Source: Streptomyces asoensis
Lineage (GTDB): Bacteria; Actinomycetota; Actinomycetes; Streptomycetales; Streptomycetaceae
DNA: 64,000 nt
Direction of reading: 5' to 3'
Assembly (NCBI RefSeq): GCF_013085465.1
Contig: NZ_CP049838.1
Span: 2,232,001 to 2,296,000, forward strand
Positions 14,006-21,820 of this stretch are shown piece by piece. The notes under the pieces are model-generated. The model had not been told where the DNA came from, ran no database searches, and saw nothing but the letters and a program-made list of their open reading frames with translations. The stretch's first letter is position 1. Each line of letters opens with the position of its first letter. The position numbers were made by a program, and so were the translations under genes.

Positions 14006-14713
14006 ATGACGGACGGCTCACGGCCGCTGATCGGCGTCAGCACGTATCTGGAGTCCGCGGCGCGCTGGGGCGTGTGGGCGCTGGACGCCGCGCTGCTGCC
14101 CGTCGGGTATCCCCGGCTGGTGCAGCGGGCCGGCGGGCTGGCCGCGATGCTCCCGCCGGACGCTCCCGAGCACGCGGCGGCGACGGTGGCCCGCCTCGAC
14201 GGCCTGGTGATAGCGGGCGGCCCCGACGTCGAACCGGTCCGCTACGGCGCCGAGCCGGACCCCCGCACGGGGCCGCCGGCGCGGGAGCGGGACGCCTGGG
14301 AGCTGGCCCTGATCGAGGCGGCGCTGGCGGCGGACCTCCCGCTGCTGGGCATCTGCCGGGGCATGCAGCTGCTGAACGTCGCGCTCGGCGGCACCCTGAC
14401 CCAGCACATCGACGGGCACGCCGAGGTCGTCGGCGCCTTCGGCCGGCACCCGGTCAAGCCGGTCCCCGGCACGCGGTACGCCGCGGCCGTCGAGGAGGAG
14501 ACCTCCGTACCGGCCTACCACCACCAGGCCGTGGACCGCCTCGGCACCGGCCTGATCCCGTCGGCGTACGCGACGGACGGCACCGTGGAGGCGGTGGAAC
14601 TACCGTCCGCGTCCTGGGTACTGGGCGTCCAGTGGCACCCGGAGATGGACGAGGACGTACGGGTCATGCACGCCTTGGTAAGGGCGGCACAACCCAGCCC
14701 GTCCGACGTTTGA
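14006..14713 (+). CDS. Class I amidotransferase-fold gamma-glutamyl hydrolase (peptidase C26)
   Basis: The 235-residue hydrolase of the PuuD / gamma-glutamyl-GABA hydrolase group has nucleophile Cys117 (LGICRGMQ) and His211/Glu213 (QWHPE). It is expected to release glutamate from the oxidised gamma-glutamyl amine at the end of the GlnA4 pathway. The ATG at 14006 follows GGGAGGG; an in-frame GTG at 13967 lies before the operator-like site. The stop codon and the last residues (QPSPSDV) are encoded inside an intergenic repeat that begins at 14693, so the native C-terminus has probably been replaced by repeat sequence. Confidence 0.88.
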   Translation: MTDGSRPLIGVSTYLESAARWGVWALDAALLPVGYPRLVQRAGGLAAMLPPDAPEHAAATVARLDGLVIAGGPDVEPVRYGAEPDPRTGPPARERDAWELALIEAALAADLPLLGICRGMQLLNVALGGTLTQHIDGHAEVVGAFGRHPVKPVPGTRYAAAVEEETSVPAYHHQAVDRLGTGLIPSAYATDGTVEAVELPSASWVLGVQWHPEMDEDVRVMHALVRAAQPSPSDV

Positions 14714-14830
14714 GGACGAGGCCGTTCAGGCCGAAGGGGGTCTCGGCAGCGGCGCATCCACCCAGCCCGTCCCGACGTTTGAGGACGAGGCCGTTCAGGC
14801 CGAAGGGGGGTCTGGGGGCACCGCCCCCAG
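14693..14830 (+). repeat. Two tandem copies of a Streptomyces interspersed repeat with hairpin
   Basis: Copy 1 (14693-14743) and copy 2 (14761-14813) share the core CGACGTTTGAGGACGAGGCC-GTTCAGGCCGAAGGGGG. Copy 2 runs into a perfect 8-bp hairpin (CTGGGGGC at 14812-14819, GCCCCCAG at 14823-14830, 3-nt loop). The core is familiar as a dispersed element between streptomycete genes. Here it sits between convergent genes and probably serves as terminator. Confidence 0.8.
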
Positions 14831-14866
14831 GGTCGGGAAGGGAAGGGGCGGCGGGGGCGAGAGAAC

Positions 14867-15796
14867 CTACCCCCGAGTGAGCGACAACAGCTCCCGCGCC
14901 GGCCCCGCAGGCCGATGCCCCGTGGGCCACACCGCCCGCAGATCGCGCGCCAGCGCAACCCCCTCGACCGGCACCTTCACCAGCCGCCGCAGCCCCAACT
15001 CCTCACCGACCGCCAGTTCGCTCAACACCGCCGGCCCCGCCCCACTGACCGCCGCCGCCTTGACCGCGGTCGTCGAGGACAGCTCGATCAGCGGCCGGGC
15101 CAGGCCACCCAGCGCCGTGTCGAGCACCTGCCGGGTCCCCGAGCCCTTCTCACGCAGGATCAGCGGCGTCGAGGCCAGCTCGGCCGCGGGCAGCGGCCGC
15201 CGCCGGCGGGCCCACGGGTGGGCGGGCGCGACCACGACGATCAGGTGGTCGTGGGCTATCACGGCGGAGTCGAGGCCGGGCGGCACCGTGAGGCCCTCCA
15301 CGAAGCCGAGGTCCGCCTCCCCGGAGAGCAGCCGCTCGGCGACGGCCGCCGAGTTGCCCGCGAGCAGCGACACCGCCGTGTCCGGCCGCCCGGCGCGCAG
15401 CGCGAGCAGCCAGCCGGGCAACAGGTACTCGGCGATCGTCATGCTCGCCGCCACCCGCAGCCGCGAGTCACGGCGGACCCGCAGCGCCTGCGCCCCCGCG
15501 TCGAACGCCCGTGCCGCCTCGACGACCCGCCCCGCCCAGTCCGTCACCAGCGCGCCGGTGTCCGTGAGCCGGGAGCCGCGCGGCGAGCGGTCCACCAGGG
15601 CCACCCCCAACTGGCGTTCCATGGACCGGATCCGGCTGCTCGCGGCCGGCTGTGTGATGCCGAGCTCCCGCGCGGCCGCGCCCAGGCTGCCCAGCCGTGC
15701 CACCGCCAGCAGCAGCTCCAGCGCGCCCAGATCCGGGACGCGATGCGCGATCGAACCCGATGCGGTGTCCGCGGGCTGTTCCTCGACACTCCCCAT
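14867..15796 (-). CDS. LysR-family regulator divergent from TDT exporter
   Basis: The 309-residue LTTR has an N-terminal HTH (LELLLAVARLGSLGAAARELGITQPAASSRIRSMERQLG) and a periplasmic-binding-like effector domain (ASMTIAEYLLPGWL, LLAGNSAAVAERL, GEADLGFVEG, LILREKGSGTRQVL). The effector domain resembles those of CysB/CbbR-like regulators, but the ligand is not identifiable. Divergently placed next to the transporter, it very likely controls it. Its ATG lies inside a perfect LTTR box (15795-15809), which suggests autoregulation. Confidence 0.88.
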   Translation of the reverse strand: MGSVEEQPADTASGSIAHRVPDLGALELLLAVARLGSLGAAARELGITQPAASSRIRSMERQLGVALVDRSPRGSRLTDTGALVTDWAGRVVEAARAFDAGAQALRVRRDSRLRVAASMTIAEYLLPGWLLALRAGRPDTAVSLLAGNSAAVAERLLSGEADLGFVEGLTVPPGLDSAVIAHDHLIVVVAPAHPWARRRRPLPAAELASTPLILREKGSGTRQVLDTALGGLARPLIELSSTTAVKAAAVSGAGPAVLSELAVGEELGLRRLVKVPVEGVALARDLRAVWPTGHRPAGPARELLSLTRG

Positions 15797-15810
15797 AAGC
15801 CCAGCTTATG
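15794..15810. promoter_or_regulatory. LysR-type T-N11-A operator
   Basis: CATAAGC and GCTTATG form a perfect 7-bp dyad around CCA. The core ATAAG-N5-CTTAT fits the T-N11-A rule. The site is between the divergent lysR and TDT genes and overlaps the lysR start codon. Confidence 0.6.
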
Positions 15811-15866
15811 CCCCCATAGAGTCATACTCCCTGGTCGCGGGCGGACGCCCGGGCGACCGTGGAGTC

Positions 15867-17033
15867 ATGGTCACCGCCGCCCAGCCCCTGTACGCCCTCC
15901 CCCGTGTGCGCGCCGGCGCCGTCCGTCACCTCGGACCGAACTGGTACGCCACGGTGATGGGGACCGCGATCCTCGCCACGGCGGGAGCCGCGCTCCCCGT
16001 CCGCCCGCCGGGGCTGCGGCCGCTCCTCACCGCCTGCTGGGTTCTCGCCCTCGTCCTTCTCCTGGCCCTGCTCGGCGCCCGCGCCCTGCACTGGCGCCAT
16101 CACCGCGACCAGGCCCGCGCCCATCTGCTGGATCCGGCGACGGCGCCGTTCTACGGCTGCCTGGCGATGGCGCTGCTCGCCGTCGGGGGCGGCGCCCTCA
16201 CCGTCGGCCGGGACTGGATCGGCATCCGGGCCGCGGTCGCCCTCGACGCCGTGCTGTTCACCGTCGGGACGGCCGTCGCCCTCGCGGCCGCCGTCTCCGT
16301 CCCGTACCTGATGGCCGTACGCCATCGGGTACGGGCGTCGCAGGCCACGCCCGTGTGGCTGCTGCCGCTCGTCGCGCCCATGGTGTCCGCCGCGCTCGGG
16401 CCGCTGCTGGTGCCGTATCTGCCGGCCGGACAGCCGCGGCAGACGCTGCTCCTGGCGTGCTTCGCGCTGTTCGGACTGAGCCTGCTCGCCACGCTCGTCA
16501 TGCTGCCGGTCGTGTTCGCGCGGCTGGTGACCGGCGGGCCGCTGCCCCTCGTCCTCACTCCGACCCTGTTCCTCGTCCTGGGGCCGCTCGGGCAGTCCAC
16601 CACCGCCGTCGGAAAGTTCGCGGAGGTCGCTCCGGGGGTCCTGCCCGGCCCGGACAGCCGCGGTCTCGCCGTCCTCGCCGTGCTGTACGGGGTGCCCGTC
16701 ATGGGGTTCGCGCTGTTCTGGCTGTGTCTGGCCACCGCGCATGTGGTGCGCGCCCGCCGGCACGGGATGGGCTTCGCGATGACCTGGTGGGCGTTCACCT
16801 TCCCGGTCGGCACCTGTGTGACCGGAGCGGCGGCGCTGGCCCGGCACACCGGGCTGGTCGCCTACGACGTGCTCGCCTGCGCGCTGTACGTCGTCCTCGT
16901 CGCCGCGTGGATCGTGGCCGCCACGCACACCGTCCGCGGGCTGCTCAGCGGTGTGCTGCTCGCAGCGCCTCGCCCAGCACCTTCGGCGCCTCGGCGAGCG
17001 ACGGGCCGTACCACGTCAGGTGCCGTCCGCTGA
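15867..17033 (+). CDS. TDT (TehA/Mae1)-family membrane transporter
   Basis: A 388-residue protein with about ten hydrophobic helices, starting HLGPNWYATVMGTAIL, the typical TDT opening. LVAPMVSAALGPLLVPYLP and GPLGQSTTAVGKF in the middle match the family. Members export sulfite, C4-dicarboxylates or tellurite-related anions across the plasma membrane. The divergent LysR neighbour suggests induction by the substrate. ATG 15867 is used; a GGAG only 2 nt upstream is a weak site. The last 89 bp overlap the 3' end of the convergent BtuF-like gene, so the hydrophilic tail of one protein is antisense to the other. Confidence 0.88.
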   Translation: MVTAAQPLYALPRVRAGAVRHLGPNWYATVMGTAILATAGAALPVRPPGLRPLLTACWVLALVLLLALLGARALHWRHHRDQARAHLLDPATAPFYGCLAMALLAVGGGALTVGRDWIGIRAAVALDAVLFTVGTAVALAAAVSVPYLMAVRHRVRASQATPVWLLPLVAPMVSAALGPLLVPYLPAGQPRQTLLLACFALFGLSLLATLVMLPVVFARLVTGGPLPLVLTPTLFLVLGPLGQSTTAVGKFAEVAPGVLPGPDSRGLAVLAVLYGVPVMGFALFWLCLATAHVVRARRHGMGFAMTWWAFTFPVGTCVTGAAALARHTGLVAYDVLACALYVVLVAAWIVAATHTVRGLLSGVLLAAPRPAPSAPRRATGRTTSGAVR

Positions 17034-17664
17034 GCAGCGCGCAGGGCAGACCGGGGAAGGCCTCCGGGCCGTCGTCGGCGGTGAAGCGGTAGGGCTCGTC
17101 CGGCAGCACGACCAGGTCCGGTGCGGCGGCGATCAGTTCCTCGACCGGGATCCGCGGATAGCGTTCGGCGTGCCCGGCGTACAGCTGGTCGACGCCGAGG
17201 CGGGCCAGCGCGTCCCCGGCGAAGGTGTCACGGCCCAGCACCATCCACGGGCGGCGCCAGATCGGTACGACGGCCGTCCGACGGCGGGTGGGCGGCAGCG
17301 GCGCCGCCCACGCCTCCTCCGCCTCGTCGAGCCACTTCGGCCGCGACGGCACCCCGCACGCCCGAAGTACCCGCGCCAGCTCACCGAAGGCCTGCGGGAC
17401 GTCCCGGATGTCGGTCACCAGGACCTCGAGGCCGGCCGTGCGCAGCGCCGCCAGGTCCGGTTCCCGGTTCTCCTCCTCGTTGGCGATCACCAGGTCGGGG
17501 GCGAGGGCGACGATCCGGTCGACCCGGGGGTTCTTGGTTCCGCCGATCCGGGTGACGTCGAGGCCCGCGGGGTGGGTGCACCAGTCGGTGGCGCCGATCA
17601 GGGCGCCGGGCACGGAGGAAGCCACCGCCTCCGTGAGCGACGGCACCAGCGAGACGATCCGCAC
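16945..17664 (-). CDS. BtuF-like helical-backbone metal/cobalamin receptor domain protein
   Basis: The 239-residue protein of the TroA/BtuF helical-backbone class has RIVSLVPSLTEAV at the N-terminus, LAPDLVIANEEENREPDL, VWRRP-type WRRPWMVLGRDTFAGDALARLG and LVVLPDEPYRF. It has no signal peptide or lipobox, and no permease or ATPase gene is adjacent. Cytoplasmic or orphan function is therefore possible, as seen for several actinobacterial homologues. Its GTG shares one base with the stop of the upstream XRE-cupin gene (TAGTG), so the two are co-translated. It overlaps the TDT gene tail to tail by 89 bp. Confidence 0.83.
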   Translation of the reverse strand: MRIVSLVPSLTEAVASSVPGALIGATDWCTHPAGLDVTRIGGTKNPRVDRIVALAPDLVIANEEENREPDLAALRTAGLEVLVTDIRDVPQAFGELARVLRACGVPSRPKWLDEAEEAWAAPLPPTRRRTAVVPIWRRPWMVLGRDTFAGDALARLGVDQLYAGHAERYPRIPVEELIAAAPDLVVLPDEPYRFTADDGPEAFPGLPCALLSGRHLTWYGPSLAEAPKVLGEALRAAHR

Positions 17665-18260
17665 TACCGCTTCCGGCCCCGGTCCCGGTCCCGTACCGCC
17701 TCGATGTGCTCCGCCACGGCGACGACGACCACCCGGGTGTCCGGCACGGTCGCCCGCCAGCGGTGACGGACCCCGCCGGTGAGGTACAGGGTGTCGCCGC
17801 GGCCGAGGCGGTAGGCGCGGCCCTCCGCCTCGATCTCCACGGCGCCGTCGGCCACGTACATCAACTGGTCGTTGCGGTACTGGAATTCACGGCCCGCGTC
17901 ATGGTCGCCGGTGAACTCCGAGGCGTGCATCTGGTGGTGACCGCGCACCAGGGAACGGGAGCGCGGCTCCGGCTCCGGCTCGGGCCCCGGACCCGGCTCG
18001 GTCACCTCGGCGCGCACGACGTCCACGCTGCACGCGGGGTCGGCGGCGGCGAGGAGCTCGACGGCCGTGGTGCGCAGGGCGTCGGCGACCTTCTCCAGGG
18101 AGCTGGTGCTGGGCCGCGCGCGCTCGTTCTCGATCTGGCTGAGGAACGGGACCGACAGGCCGCTGCGCTCGGCCACGACGGCGAGGGTGAGCTCCAGGGA
18201 GCGGCGTCGGCGCCGCACGGCCGCACCCACGCGCAGGGGCTGTTCTTTGTGGTCGCCCAT
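17664..18260 (-). CDS. XRE-family regulator with cupin domain
   Basis: The 198-residue regulator has an N-terminal HTH_3 (VGAAVRRRRRSLELTLAVVAERSGLSVPFLSQIENERARPS) and a C-terminal cupin_2 barrel (MYVADGAVEIEAEGRAYRLGRGD, then GVRHRWRA). A GPGPEPEPEPRSRS linker joins the two. Such proteins sense small molecules or metals through the cupin and control nearby metabolic genes. It is coupled to the BtuF-like gene. A TAGGGT -10-like hexamer lies about 60 bp upstream, and AAGGAGGGAG precedes the ATG. Confidence 0.86.
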   Translation of the reverse strand: MGDHKEQPLRVGAAVRRRRRSLELTLAVVAERSGLSVPFLSQIENERARPSTSSLEKVADALRTTAVELLAAADPACSVDVVRAEVTEPGPGPEPEPEPRSRSLVRGHHQMHASEFTGDHDAGREFQYRNDQLMYVADGAVEIEAEGRAYRLGRGDTLYLTGGVRHRWRATVPDTRVVVVAVAEHIEAVRDRDRGRKR

Positions 18261-18645
18261 CGCTCCGGCTCCCTCCTTAGCTCGTCGGTACCGTGACGTC
18301 CTCTACGCCCTCTGAGGAGTTGTCTGCACCCTACGCATGTTCGGCAAACCGTTTCATGCGCCCGTCACATCGAGGACACCTGGCGTAACGCCGGACCTCA
18401 CAGTTCGCGCCAGTCGATCGGACCCCGGACACGCCGGGCACGGGCCCGCCCTCCGGTTCTCCGGTTCAATGCGCGAACGGCCGCGCATGTTCCCGCTCGT
18501 CCCCGGCTTCGAGGGACTTCGGTTCGGGCATGGGCGTAGCTCTCCGTACTTGGCCGGATCCTTGCCGTGGCAGGGCGGCGGACGGACGGGGCCGGACCAG
18601 CGCCGTGGCGGGGCGGAAACAGCGGGGAACACACGGGAACGACAC
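18261..18645. other. Gene-poor intergenic stretch
   Basis: No supported gene is seen between the XRE-cupin start and the hairpin that follows the betaine transporter operon. It holds the XRE gene promoter (TAGGGT on the minus strand near 18333-18338). The rest shows no conserved motif. Confidence 0.4.
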
Positions 18646-18698
18646 GAGGGGCGGGCCCCGACGCGGGCCCGGAGGCCGAACGTCGGTGCCCGCCCCTC
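18646..18698 (-). terminator. Terminator-like hairpin after betaine operon
   Basis: Perfect 11-bp arms GAGGGGCGGGC (18646-18656) and GCCCGCCCCTC (18688-18698) enclose a 31-nt loop, 26 bp past the stop of the permease-receptor gene. There is no U tract. Confidence 0.6.
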
Positions 18699-18723
18699 GT
18701 CGGGCGGTCGCGGTGCTGTCAGG

Positions 18724-20538
18724 TCACCGGGCCGCCCGGCTTTCCTGCCCCGAATCGGCGACCGGTACCCACTTCTCGACCAGACCTGGATTCTCCTTCA
18801 GCCAGGTCCGGACCGCGTCCTGCTCCTTGCCCTTGCCGGCCTTCTGGATCCGCGCCTCCAGACCGGTGAGCTGGGCCTCGGTCATCCTGAAGTCCTTCAG
18901 CCACTTGCCGACCTCGGGGTTGTCGGCGGCGAAGTCCTTGCGGGCGACGGTGTGCACGCCGTCTCCCTTGCCCCAGGCGCCCTTGGGATCCTCGAGCTTC
19001 TTCAGGTCGTAGTCGCTGTACGCCCAGTGCGGCGACCAGAGGGTGACGACGATCGGCTTCTTGGCGGCGTACGCGCGCTTGAGTTCGGCGAGCATCGCCG
19101 GGGTGGAGCCGTCGACGACGGTGTAGGCGCCGTCGAGGCCGTACTGCCCCAGGACCTTGTCCTTGAGCAGACCCATCATCCCGGCGCTGGGCTCGATGCC
19201 GGTGATCTTGCCGTCGAACTCGGCGGCGTGGCTCTTCAGGTCCGCCAGGGAGCCGACGTCCTTCACGTACGAGGGGACGGCGAGCTCCAGGGAGGTGGGG
19301 CCGTACCAGGAGCCCAGATCGTCGAGCTGTTCGCCGTACTTCTTCCAGTACTCGTTGTGGGTGGTGGGCAGCCAGGCGTCGGTCTGGAAGTCGATCTGCC
19401 CGGTGGCGACGCCGGTGTAGAGGGGGCCCGCGGTGTACTGCGTGGTGGTGACGTCGAAGCCGCGTTCCTCCAGGAGTTCCTTCCAGAGGTAGGTGGAGGC
19501 GATGCCCTCGTCCCACGGGATGTAGCCGATCTTGACCTCCTTGCCCTTGCCGATGTCCGTGGCGGAGGCCTCGGCGGTACCGGAGGAGGGGCCGAAGACG
19601 TTCATGCCGCCGGCGACCAGGGCGAGCACGACCACGCCGACCACAGCCACGGCCGGGCGCGGACGGTACGTCCACACCGTGCCGCGGGCCTTGGCGGCGG
19701 CGCGGCGGCCGAGCGGGGAGATCCGGGTGCCGAGGGCGCCGGTCATCCGGTCCAGGTAGATGGCGAGGACCACGATGCCCAGGCCCGCCTCGAAGCCGAG
19801 GCCGATGTCGAGCTGGCCGATGGCCTCGTTGACGGCGCCGCCGAGGCCGCCGGTGCCGACCATGCCGGCGATGACGACCATCGACAGGCCCAGCATGATG
19901 ACCTGGTTGATGCCCGCCATGATCGTCGGCAGGGCGAGCGGCAGCTGCACGCGCAGCAGGGTGTCGCGGGGCGTCGTGCCGAACGCTTCGGCGGCCTCGA
20001 CGAGTTCGGCGTCGACCTGGCGGATGCCGAGCTCGGTCATCCGGACGCCCGGGGCGAGCGCGAAGATCAGGGTGGCGATGACGCCCGCGGGGACGCCCAT
20101 GCCGAAGAACAGGATGGCCGGGATCAGCAGGACCATCGACGGCATCGTCTGGAGCAGGTCCAGGACGGGGCGGAGGGTGGCGCTGACGGCCTTGGAGCGG
20201 GCGGCCCAGATGCCCAGCGGGAGGGAGACCGCCAGGGCGATCACCGTGGCCACGAGCACCAGGGAGAGCGTCGACATCGCCTCGTCCCACAGGCCGAGGG
20301 AGTCGATGAGGGCGAATCCGGCGAAGGCCAGGACGCCCGCGACGAGGCCGCGCAGCCACCAGGCGAGCACCGCGAGGATGCCCGCGAGGAGGAGCGGCTC
20401 AGGGGCGGTGAGGACGGTGTCGAGACCGTCGTACATGCCTTCGACGACCGTCTTGATCGCGTCGAAGAGCCAGGACATGTGGGTGACGAGCCAGTCGACG
20501 CCGGAGTCGACCCAGTCGCCGAGGTGGAGCCTAGGCAC
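18724..20538 (-). CDS. Glycine betaine/proline ABC permease fused to substrate-binding domain
   Basis: The 604-residue fusion protein has a ProW/OpuAB-type permease part (about 1-290, with the EAA loop around VEAAEAFGTTPRDTLLRVQLPLALPTIM). A second hydrophobic segment (about 305-325) tethers an OpuAC/ProX-type receptor (about 335-600, with VKIGYIPWDEGIASTYLWKELLE, TDAWLPTTHNEYW and PHWAYSDYDLKKL). The aromatic-rich receptor is typical for betaine quaternary ammonium binding. The pair imports compatible solutes for osmoprotection. The GTG start lies within the 3' end of the ATPase gene (8-bp overlap). A fused receptor removes the need for a separate lipoprotein. Confidence 0.9.
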   Translation of the reverse strand: MPRLHLGDWVDSGVDWLVTHMSWLFDAIKTVVEGMYDGLDTVLTAPEPLLLAGILAVLAWWLRGLVAGVLAFAGFALIDSLGLWDEAMSTLSLVLVATVIALAVSLPLGIWAARSKAVSATLRPVLDLLQTMPSMVLLIPAILFFGMGVPAGVIATLIFALAPGVRMTELGIRQVDAELVEAAEAFGTTPRDTLLRVQLPLALPTIMAGINQVIMLGLSMVVIAGMVGTGGLGGAVNEAIGQLDIGLGFEAGLGIVVLAIYLDRMTGALGTRISPLGRRAAAKARGTVWTYRPRPAVAVVGVVVLALVAGGMNVFGPSSGTAEASATDIGKGKEVKIGYIPWDEGIASTYLWKELLEERGFDVTTTQYTAGPLYTGVATGQIDFQTDAWLPTTHNEYWKKYGEQLDDLGSWYGPTSLELAVPSYVKDVGSLADLKSHAAEFDGKITGIEPSAGMMGLLKDKVLGQYGLDGAYTVVDGSTPAMLAELKRAYAAKKPIVVTLWSPHWAYSDYDLKKLEDPKGAWGKGDGVHTVARKDFAADNPEVGKWLKDFRMTEAQLTGLEARIQKAGKGKEQDAVRTWLKENPGLVEKWVPVADSGQESRAAR

Positions 20539-21616
20539 GGGTCAACACCTTCCTCCCGCCGTCGCGCGGACTGTCGCAGGCCGTCACCTGGCCCTGTTCG
20601 TCGCCGAGGAAGCGGACGAGGCGCTCTCCCGACACGACGCCGACGAGTTTCCGCTTCCCGTCGAGGACGGCAACCGGATGGGTCAGGCGGGCGCTGAGCG
20701 CGCACAGCGCGGCGAACGGGGTGTCGGAAGTGGCGGTCTCGCAGCCGCAGTCGGCCTCGTCGCCGCGCACGACGGTGTCCATCACGGCGGAGGCGGTCAG
20801 CACGCGCGAGCGGTCGACGTCCTGGATGAAGGAGGCGACGTAGTCGTTCGCGGGGCGGATCAGGATGTCCTCCGCCGTGCCCGTCTGCACGATGCGGCCG
20901 TCGCGCATGACGGCGATCCGGTCGCCCAGCCGCATGGCCTCGTTGAGGTCGTGGGTGATGAAGACGATGGTCTTCTTCAGCGTCTGCTGGAGCGTGAGGA
21001 GCTGGTCCTGCATGTCGCGGCGGATCAGCGGGTCCAGCGCGCTGAAGGACTCGTCCATCAGGAGCAGGTCGGCGTCGGTGGCGAGGGCGCGGGCCAGGCC
21101 GACGCGCTGCTGCATGCCGCCGGACAGCTCGTCCGGCCAGGACTTCTCCCAGCCGGCCAGACCGCAGAGCCGCAGCGCCTCGACGGCGCGCTCCTCGCGC
21201 TCGCGGCGGGGGACGCCCTGGACGGCGAGGCCGTAGGCGGCGTTGTCGAGGACGCTGCGGTGCGGGAAGAGCGCGAAGTGCTGGAAGACCATGCTGATCT
21301 TCTTCGCCCGGACCGCGCGCAGTTCGCGGTCGGCGAGGGCGGTGAGGTTCTGGCCGTCGAAGAGGACGCGTCCGGCGGTCGGCTCCAGCAGCCCGTTGAG
21401 CATCCGCAGCAGGGTGGACTTGCCCGACCCGGACAGGCCCATCACGACGAAGATCTCGCCCGGTTCCACCGCGAAGGAGGCGTCGATGACGGCGGCCGTG
21501 GTGCCGTCGGCGCGCAGCTCCTCCCGGTCGGCTCCCTCCCGGAGCCGCTCGACTGCCTGCTGCGGTCGTCTGCCGAACACCTTGTGCAGATGCTCGGCCT
21601 CAAGCCTGGAGGACAC
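20531..21616 (-). CDS. proV: Glycine betaine/proline ABC transporter ATPase
   Basis: The 361-residue ATPase of the ProV/OpuAA group has Walker A GLSGSGKST, Q-loop FQHFALFPHR, signature LSGGMQQR, Walker B LLLMDESFSAL and switch His in FITHDLNEA. The long N-terminal insert (FGRRPQQAVERLREGADREEL) is typical of ProV. The C-terminal region after about 280 holds a degenerate CBS-like regulatory part, thought to sense ionic strength in homologues. GTG 21616 is chosen: it opens SSRLEAEHLHKVFG, and GAGAGG lies upstream. It is the first gene of the two-gene betaine uptake operon. Confidence 0.92.
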   Translation of the reverse strand: MSSRLEAEHLHKVFGRRPQQAVERLREGADREELRADGTTAAVIDASFAVEPGEIFVVMGLSGSGKSTLLRMLNGLLEPTAGRVLFDGQNLTALADRELRAVRAKKISMVFQHFALFPHRSVLDNAAYGLAVQGVPRREREERAVEALRLCGLAGWEKSWPDELSGGMQQRVGLARALATDADLLLMDESFSALDPLIRRDMQDQLLTLQQTLKKTIVFITHDLNEAMRLGDRIAVMRDGRIVQTGTAEDILIRPANDYVASFIQDVDRSRVLTASAVMDTVVRGDEADCGCETATSDTPFAALCALSARLTHPVAVLDGKRKLVGVVSGERLVRFLGDEQGQVTACDSPRDGGRKVLTRA

Positions 21617-21820
21617 GCGTACCTCTCGTCGGGGACAGGAATCGGAGCACTCGGCAACAGCAAACAGTTGAAAACGCAACCGGGCATTGCTCCGAGGCCG
21701 CCCCTGCCCTGGTCCGATGGGGGCAAACGTACGAGTGGTTCAGTTCACAGCAGGTTTCACAAGAGGTTCACTCGTGCCACGGGAGTGAATACGCACCGGA
21801 TACCCGGGCACTCGTGCGGC

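Noticed and set aside
19760..21820. Long plus-strand extension upstream of the exonuclease
   Set aside because: Antisense to the betaine transporter genes; homology starts only at about 21821.
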